Source: Mnemiopsis leidyi (taxonomy: Eukaryota; Ctenophora; Tentaculata; Lobata; Bolinopsidae). Taken from it: a stretch of DNA of 25,051 nt. Positions 1 through 25,051 of this stretch are shown here, one piece after another; the stretch's first letter is position 1; every line of letters begins with the position of its first letter. The stretch is from contig JH152689.1 in the NCBI GenBank assembly GCA_000226015.1, positions 32,305 through 57,355 on the forward strand. The letters run 5' to 3'. Below the pieces are notes generated by a model. That model ran no database searches and had not been told where the DNA came from. It saw only the letters and a program-made list of their open reading frames with translations. The translations under genes and the position numbers were made by a program.

Positions 1-1
1 G

Positions 2-661
2 TTAGGATACCTTCTTGATAATATTTATGTTAAATATAGAGGTAACTTATTTAGGCAAATAATTGGTGTGCCTATGGGTACTGACTGTGCCCCAGACTTA
101 GCTAATTTGTTTCTATTTGTGTTTGAATACAAATATGTTATGAACCTCATTAGTACAGGAGACTCTGATATGAGACTTCTTAGATTTGTGTACAGATACA
201 TAGATGACCTATTGATTTTAAATGATAATGGTAATTTTGCAAATATTTATACTGATATTTATCCTAATGTGATGGAACTTAAGTCTACAGGCAGTTCTGC
301 CCAACATGTTTCTTTTCTTGACATGGATATTAAAGCACTAGGTAATAAATTTAAGTATACTCTGTATGATAAAAGGAATGATTTTGATTTCAAAGTTATA
401 TCTTTACCTAATCTAGGTGGCAATATTCCTGTAAACCAGGCGTATGGTACCTTCTATAGTCAAATAGTTCGAATTTTTAATGCTAATAATACAGCTGATT
501 TATTCATAGATAACATTAAAACTCTTATTGATAAACTTTGTAAACAAGGTTTTAATCGTAGAATTTTATTTGTATATATCGATAGATTTATTAGAAGTTA
601 TAGATTTAAGATCATTACTAAATTTTGGAAAATTTTACATAGTCATATGTTTGTAGTTTGA
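2..661 (+). CDS. reverse transcriptase fragment of a retroelement (5' end outside window)
   Basis: The frame is open from the left edge to a TGA at 659-661, so the ATG at 68 is an internal methionine and the true start is off the window. The translation has the block GVPMGTDCAP followed by ANLFLF, then RYIDDLL, the YxDD-type catalytic aspartates of a reverse transcriptase. Further on come a LYDKR motif and a GNIP...YGTFYSQ block. This order (PMGT-CAP, YIDD, LYDKR, NIP-YG) is familiar from a widespread family of animal retroelement reverse transcriptases. I suspect a Penelope-like or related lineage but cannot assign it. No endonuclease domain follows in frame. It sits in the last visible intron of the minus-strand CYFIP gene, so it is probably an inserted, incomplete copy. 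No in-frame stop is seen over 219 codons, so it may be fairly young. Confidence 0.8.
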   Translation, partial: LGYLLDNIYVKYRGNLFRQIIGVPMGTDCAPDLANLFLFVFEYKYVMNLISTGDSDMRLLRFVYRYIDDLLILNDNGNFANIYTDIYPNVMELKSTGSSAQHVSFLDMDIKALGNKFKYTLYDKRNDFDFKVISLPNLGGNIPVNQAYGTFYSQIVRIFNANNTADLFIDNIKTLIDKLCKQGFNRRILFVYIDRFIRSYRFKIITKFWKILHSHMFVV

Positions 662-1011
662 TTGATTGCTCCCCTTCATTTATTTCTCTGCATGTAGCTC
701 GGCATGTATGTTTTCACTTAAATTCTTGTAAGCTATTTCTGCATGTCTTCTCTGTTTTTGTATTGTGTGATAGTTTTTTAATTGCTAACCTTTTAATGTT
801 TAGGATACTCTGTATCACTCGATGACGAGTACAAGTCTTTTTTAGATGGGTTTGTGCATCGCAAGAGGAGCTTACTAACGTTACCCACCTCCTTGTACTG
901 TATATTGTGATCAGCATGAGTTTACTCAAAGTTATGTGTATCACTCGCTTCACTCAGAAATTAAAATATAATAGTATCGTTAATCTTGTACAGGGCACAA
1001 AAATTTAGAAT
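662..1011. other. non-coding stretch downstream of the reverse transcriptase
   Basis: AT-rich sequence after the reverse-transcriptase stop. It may be the 3' untranslated part of that retroelement. I see no coding similarity in any frame, no poly(A) tract and no clear hammerhead ribozyme core. Confidence 0.4.
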
Positions 1012-1096
1012 AACTCGGAACTATCGACGCCGGCGTACGCCGCCGCCGGGTATTTTGGGAAAACGCCGCCGAGTTTCTTATAATACGGCGGCGTAC
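1012..1096. repeat. GC-rich nested inverted repeat
   Basis: A CpG-dense island in AT-rich surroundings. An 11-bp perfect inverted repeat pairs GTACGCCGCCG at 1035-1045 with CGGCGGCGTAC at 1086-1096, across a 40-bp spacer. The left arm overlaps a 12-bp perfect palindrome, CGGCGTACGCCG, at 1031-1042. A second pair, AACTCGG at 1012-1018 and CCGAGTT at 1069-1075, interleaves with it. It could be a foldback or MITE remnant or the terminal structure of the adjacent retroelement. No target-site duplication was found. Confidence 0.6.
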
Positions 1097-1508
1097 AACA
1101 CTGTTAAATGGCATGATTGCTTTTTGATCAATTTTCTTAAAATTCGCGACACTCTTTCGACGAAATGAAAAGGAAGTTTGGGGCGACTTTCCTTTTCTTG
1201 ACAGACAAGATAAGAGCGCTTTAAGTATACTTTTCTTAAATTTTTAATCAATTGTTAATTAAAATTTTAAATAATTGTTGACAATAAATTTATATATTCA
1301 CGCTTCGCTATCAAGAATTCTATGAGGGACTAGACACTAAAGGATAGAGCACCTCCAGTAATCTGACATTCTTCAGCTGTTTTTTGTTGAATTAAATTTT
1401 AGAATAATGAAATAGGATGAGAGCTAAGATGGTGAGTATGAAGACTGACAGGCTTTCAGTCGATACTCTATTTTTCTAGACTGTAAGGCAATATTTGAGG
1501 GTGTTAAG

Positions 1509-1570
1509 ACCATAGTATTATATTAATTAACCATAGTATTAATTAACCATAGTATTATATTAATTAAACC
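1509..1570. repeat. AT-rich short tandem repeat
   Basis: The block CCATAGTATT followed by ATTAATTAA-type sequence occurs three times, at about 510, 531 and 547 within 1500-1570. The first and third copies carry an extra ATAT insertion relative to the second. It directly precedes the hexanucleotide array. Confidence 0.7.
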
Positions 1571-1573
1571 AAT

Positions 1574-1704
1574 GTACAAGTACAACTTTAGTACAAGTAC
1601 AAGTACAAGTACAAGTATAATTATAGTACACGTTTAAGTACAAGTACAAGTACAGGTACAAGTACAGGTACAGGTACAAGTACAAGTACAAGTACAAGTA
1701 CAGG
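1574..1704. repeat. (TACAAG)n hexanucleotide microsatellite
   Basis: About twenty near-copies of TACAAG fill the interval. They are interrupted once by an unrelated stretch around 1615-1636 and include several TACAGG variants in the right half. Read on the minus strand it gives an artefactual Leu-Tyr repeat frame, which is not a gene. It lies in the last visible CYFIP intron. Confidence 0.9.
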
Positions 1705-2404
1705 CATAGTACATCACCAACCAACTCTACCATCAGCCACAACCATTTCGTTTCACTTCACGGATTCAGCGTCATCATATCATATTCACGGTGAACAATC
1801 AGCCACATAGCCTTGCCAAAATGTGGTAAAGTAATCCATGATACGAATGGTAAAGTAACGTTAACATTCCATGAGCCACATAACAAGGTTTGAATCAGGT
1901 GCAAGAAGTTTAACAGAATGTAAATACCGATCATGAGAAAAAGGTTTAAAATCGGTATCTATTGAAAAACATCTGCTCGGCGGCTCGGTTATTCAGACAG
2001 ATATATCCGAAGTGATGTAGGAGGAGTTTAATGCTTCGTAATCACAAGGCTAAGGTGGCATCCCCCGCAGAGATTGACAAGGTTTGTATATCTTACGTTT
2101 TGAACATTAACGGGGGACAGTTTTCTATCTCCATCCCGGGGCTGAACTGGATTTTCTCCTTGGTAAGCTTGCCCCCCTTGCTGGGGGCACTTACTCTACG
2201 ACCTTTATGAAACCTTGTTGGAGGTAGGTTAGGGTTGGAAATCACACTTTTTTTTGTGCTGACATCTTTACTCTTGATTCATTTCTTTGCAGAAATCGCT
2301 TGTTAACAAAATCCACGACGATGTTCGTAAAGATAACAGCAGCTCAGAATTACAATATTTTTCACATTCAAGACTAAATACCGGTCCTCATAACGAAAAC
2401 TTAC
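1705..2404. other. last visible CYFIP intron: no gene seen
   Basis: On the minus strand the remaining CYFIP exons (the conserved FGDGLxWAG region and the C-terminus) should follow exon 27, but I found none here or further left. A short hairpin lies at 2171-2188 (GCCCCC, 6-nt loop, GGGGGC). A plus-strand reading with splice-like borders (2031-2081 to 2293) exists but is unconvincing. Confidence 0.5.
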
Positions 2405-22163
<19,759 letters not shown>

Positions 22164-22450
22164 TTCTACTGCAGAAGAATGAAACCTTTGAATGAGTCAG
22201 TGATTTCCTTTTATCATCCTAAGGTGCTTTTTGTTATTATTTATCACAGATAACAGATAAGATAACCAGCATTACATTCAATACATAATTTTGTTTACAT
22301 GGCATGAATGATGAAAGTATTCATTTCTTTTAATGACGGTAGAGTTTCATTATTTTTAGTCCAGTCTAATTCACTTGTTTTCATCATGTCAATTTCTGGC
22401 TCTCTTTTATCAACAAATAGTGTGCACGAACTACCTGACCATTAGCAGCA
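22164..22450 (-). promoter_or_regulatory. presumed CYFIP 5' leader or promoter-proximal region
   Basis: AT-rich sequence directly upstream of the CYFIP start. An acceptor-like CTTCTGCAG ends at 22169 on the minus strand, so the true promoter may lie further right, beyond a leader intron. No TATA box or CpG island is evident. Confidence 0.35.
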
Positions 22451-22762
22451 ATGAGCCTTAAACAAAAAATATTCCAAAAGTTTATGCAAAGGAAAGACAG
22501 TTTTATCACCTACCACTGCTGCAACTAGCTATTCAAAGTGTTGAAATACAGAACTCCATTTTCGCTTTATGAATTATTTAGTCTGTCAAAAAGACCCGGT
22601 AAAGTAACTCTTCTTATTTCCTCCCTGTCCCCAAACTGCTCTGTCCACCAAGCCAGTAGCCTTTGGAATACTTTTCGACAGATGGTTGGCCGATATGACT
22701 TCAACATTAACCAAAATGCTTACAAAAGTAAACTAAAAACCAAAATTTTACTTTTTCAGTGA
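22451..22762 (+). pseudogene. 3' end of a decayed LINE open reading frame
   Basis: The frame MSLKQKIFQKF...TYHCCN, then one in-frame stop, then a long open stretch with SLWNTF and NAYKSKLKTKILLFQ before the stop at 22762. The pattern of a hydrophobic strand, LWN and a FKxxLKxxLL-type end is typical of the C-terminus of LINE reverse-transcriptase polyproteins. Upstream parts are missing. It lies about 0.3 kb upstream of the CYFIP start, in the opposite orientation. Confidence 0.6.
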
Positions 22763-22821
22763 AATGGTGATATCAATAATTGGAAACCCTTGTTAAACTT
22801 TGTAAATTCAACATTAAATTT

Positions 22822-23030
22822 GAAAGTTTATTGTCAGCTAACAGGCAACAAGCATAATTCTTAAACAACTATATCAATGTATGAAATAATTGACGAAATC
22901 TTATCTAATAAAACATAAATACTGATAAAACACTGTTAAAAAGATCAATCAATAAACCAGTGACTACTGCACAATTAGTGCTACAACCGTAATGTTATGC
23001 TTGTTGCCTGTCACCTGACAATAAACTTTC
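22822..23030. mobile_element. 209-bp foldback/MITE-like element with 36-bp inverted arms
   Basis: Arms 22822-22857 and 22995-23030 are inverted complements over 36 bp with two mismatches (start GAAAGTTTATTGTCAG). The 137-bp interior is AT-rich and non-coding. No clear target-site duplication flanks the arms, so a non-autonomous DNA transposon is likely but unproven. A simple hairpin-forming inverted duplication is the alternative. Confidence 0.7.
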
Positions 23031-23502
23031 AGCCTGAAGATGACAGGTGTTAAACCTATTAAAATATTGCAGAATAGTGTATAATTTGTTACAAAAAAGT
23101 TGCTTATGCACTCTTTCGAGTTCCATCAGCACCAGAACCACAAGATAAATATTTTGTAGATATGGTTTAAAGTGGTCGGATTTCGGGTTGGTATAGGTGG
23201 ATAGGTAGGTAGATGGCGGTGTCCCCTGTCCACAGTCACTAAGCAAATCATCTTAAAGTGCACGCCTCTGTTACCATGTCAATGATGCAGAGAAATGCAA
23301 ATCTAGCATCTGCCTGAGACCTAACTAAGCGAGCGCAATTCTTGTTTTCAAGAATAAAACAGGGAATGATGCTTGTGGTGCTTGCACACACACATGCACA
23401 GCCTGTTGTGCTCACACACGCTTTCACCTAACCAGGTGCTTGCGCACGCTAAGCGTGCGGCTGATACGCTGGTGCTGTGCGCGACGTGCGCAAAAGGTTG
23501 TC
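23031..23502. other. no gene seen; CA-rich and palindromic stretch
   Basis: Contains a short CA run near 23385-23395 and a near-perfect palindrome GCACGCTAAGCGTGC around 23444-23458, followed by CG-rich sequence. No convincing coding frame. Confidence 0.45.
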
Positions 23503-23560
23503 TGACTATGCCCCTCCCCCCGGACTATGCCCCCCCCGGACTATGCCCCCCCCCCCCGGA
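23503..23560. repeat. C-rich tandem repeat with a GGACTATGCCCC unit
   Basis: GACTATGCCCC recurs three times (about 23504, 23523, 23539), separated by C runs of different length, the longest about 14 C. The plus-strand frame through it is low-complexity Pro-rich and not a gene. Confidence 0.85.
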
Positions 23561-23807
23561 GAATGAAATGACGGGAGGGTGCACGCTGCTGTACAAGCAA
23601 AAGGGCTCTGGTTAGAGCAACACACGCTAGTTATACCCGGTATGAACAGGTCAAACCAAAAGCATATTACGTGAATCAAACATTTTATAACACACAATTT
23701 TGGATTAAAGCTACCAGTACCTATTCATAGGGGTGTGTTATGAATACCGAAAAGGGATAAAATTCGGGAAGAAGTCCTTCAAGAAAACATAAGTGTCAAG
23801 AAAATAA

Positions 23808-24366
23808 ATCAAAGATTTTTCTCTTTGTTTCAATTTCTATCCGTACTCATCGTTTGTAGGGCGCAAAACCGAACGAGTTTTAAAGGTTGAAAATACCATG
23901 CGTTCAGTGTGTTATTTTATTGCACAGGGTACAGAGCAAGGTCATCCCCTGTCACCAGACTTATTTAAACTTTATATTCGAGAGCTCTCTAGCAATCTCA
24001 AATCTTTTGGTGATTACCCAGAGTTGGCAGACCTAATAATATCACACTTGCTCTGGGCAGATGACCTTGTTCTGCTAGCTCTTAGCCCAAAGGCACTCCA
24101 AGACAACATCAATATCCTACTTAAATTTTGCCAGCTCATGGGACTAGAAATTAATATAGACAAAACCAAAATTGTAACCTTTCACCCCGCTAGATCTAAA
24201 AGCTACCCTGAACAGTTCTTCCTAGGTAACCAACTAATAAAGAATACAGATAAGTACTGTTACCTGGGTATCATATTTCACAGCAATGGTTCCTTTGCTG
24301 CAGCCAATACAGAACTCCGGGCAAAGGCATGCGTGCTCTATATGGTCTCAAGGGAGGCATCATCAC
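23808..24366 (+). pseudogene. LINE reverse transcriptase fragment, 5'-truncated and frameshifted
   Basis: Open from after a TAA at 23805-23807. Reverse-transcriptase motifs in order: GTEQGHPLSPDLFKLYI (motif 4-like), LLWADDLVLLA (xADD catalytic box), LMGLEINIDKTKIVTF and YLGIIFHSNGSF. This is the palm region of a LINE protein; the clade is not assigned. Near 24328 the expected KAxxALYxLKG block continues in the next frame (MRALYGLKGG), pointing to a one-base deletion. The LINE sequence ends where a tRNA-derived SINE begins. The endonuclease and the N-terminal RT motifs are absent. Confidence 0.85.
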
Positions 24367-24367
24367 G

Positions 24368-24438
24368 GGCTGGTGGTGTAGTGGTTTCCTTCTCGGCTCC
24401 CACGCAGGAGGTCGGGGGTTCAAATCCCGTATCCGCCA
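24368..24438 (+). repeat. tRNA-Gly(CCC)-like head of a SINE
   Basis: 71 bp resembling a eukaryotic tRNA-Gly. The A-box-like TGGTGTAGTGG, the block CTTCTCGGCTCCCACG (anticodon loop CTCCCAC, anticodon CCC) and the B box GGGTTCAAATCCC are all present. The acceptor arms GGCTGGT and ATCCGCC pair at six of seven positions, counting a wobble. The anticodon stem is degenerate (mismatches at two of five pairs) and no terminator T-run follows. It is therefore a SINE promoter head rather than a working tRNA gene. Confidence 0.8.
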
Positions 24439-24600
24439 GTCCTAGAGAAGGGCGCTAAGGGCATTTGCCTATGCAACCTTCTTCGGTCGACTCAGCCGAA
24501 TGATCGGGAAACCGTGATTGAGGGTTAAAAGGTTAAATGAGTAGCTGCCCATTGCAGCGAAGTCTCGGGCGATAAAAGTATGGTACACACTACCTTAACC
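24439..24600 (+). repeat. probable SINE body
   Basis: Sequence following the tRNA-like head, including GCGCTAAGGGCATTTGCC and GGTTAAAAGGTTAAATGAG. The 3' end is not marked by a poly(A) or clear target-site duplication, so the right border is a guess. Confidence 0.45.
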
Positions 24601-25051
24601 GTCACTGGCGTGTCTGTATAATTGTACATTCGGCCTCCTGTAATTGGCCGTTACTGTTATTATATATCTTGTTTTAGATAATAATATTTGTATAACTATA
24701 TTGTCTAATATCTAGCAAGGGACAGCCATGGGGCTAATGTAAACGGGACTTAACAGCAGATAACAGACCAGAGATCCGACACCTAGAGCTGTAGGTGAGC
24801 CAGTGTCTGAGGGATCAGTCTGGAGAGTTAAGCTGTAAGTATAGTCTGTGTGTTGTACTGTCAGTGACTTAGTTTTCTTTCTTTCTACGTTTAATAGTTT
24901 TCTAGTGTTAGGATTAGTTCTTAGTTTCTGGAGTGTACTTAGTTTACACTTTCCCAGGTTTTTATTATACGGGTGTGGAACAAGTGTGATACTAAAGTAA
25001 CTGTGTAACGGGAACTACGGTCAGAGTAGGAGTGTATCGGGAACCACGAAC
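24601..25051. other. right end: no gene recognised
   Basis: A GGCC...GGCC inverted pair near 24632-24650 is followed by AT-rich and then T-rich sequence. The last 60 bases carry a near-repeat CGGGAACTACG / CGGGAACCACG. It may be the LTR or 5' end of another element that continues past the window, but nothing shows this. Confidence 0.35.

Noticed and set aside
662-985. Hammerhead ribozyme downstream of the reverse transcriptase, as in some Penelope-like elements
   Set aside because: No CTGATGA core paired with a GAAA segment was found.
1560-1742. Minus-strand Leu-Tyr repeat frame; its start (VELVGDVL) faintly recalls the missing CYFIP VEQxFGDGL block
   Set aside because: It is a translation of the TACAAG microsatellite. 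Only a few residues match, no acceptor precedes it and the following residues diverge completely.
23373-23697. Overlapping plus- and minus-strand frames across the C-rich repeat
   Set aside because: Low-complexity Pro/Gly translations of the minisatellite without any domain.
24368-24438. Functional tRNA-Gly gene
   Set aside because: The anticodon stem is badly paired, no T-run terminator follows and it abuts LINE sequence; a SINE head explains it better.

Overview
This window is animal (metazoan) nuclear DNA. Its genes are split by GT-AG introns, it encodes seven-transmembrane receptors, and both ends carry non-LTR-type retrotransposon debris. The sequence does not identify the species. The main gene has diverged well away from its vertebrate counterpart, which would fit a non-bilaterian or fast-evolving lineage, but that is only an inference.

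One minus-strand gene dominates: a CYFIP/Sra-1/PIR121 orthologue, the Rac-binding subunit of the WAVE regulatory complex. I reconstructed 27 coding exons from 22163 down to 2405. They join in phase into 1200 codons plus two bases, colinear with human CYFIP1 from the start codon to just before the last hundred or so residues. The final exon(s) are not in the window and should lie beyond the left edge.

Three GPCR genes lie inside CYFIP introns. Intron 24 holds a two-exon class A receptor on the plus strand (5720-6968, 360 aa). Intron 15 holds a 1075-residue receptor on the same strand as the host (13831-10449), with a signal peptide, a large Cys-rich ectodomain of LDL-receptor class A modules and a GRL101/relaxin-receptor-like 7TM domain. 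Intron 12 holds an intronless class A receptor on the plus strand (17043-18005, 320 aa). All three have few or no coding introns while the host has 26. That suggests retroposition or intron loss, followed by life as nested genes.

The left end (1-2404) is the last visible CYFIP intron. It contains a reverse-transcriptase fragment, a GC-rich inverted repeat, an AT-rich repeat and a TACAAG-type hexanucleotide array. The right end (22164-25051) is upstream of CYFIP. It holds the 3' end of a decayed LINE, a 209-bp element with 36-bp inverted arms, a C-rich tandem repeat, a second LINE reverse-transcriptase fragment with an apparent frameshift, and a tRNA-Gly-derived SINE head abutting it.

A recurrent small-scale feature is tandem duplication with a period of 13 or 26 bp inside CYFIP introns (2582, 4030, 16392, 18417, 18446, and a degenerate case at 7596). 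The one at 18446 duplicates the 5' splice site of CYFIP exon 11.
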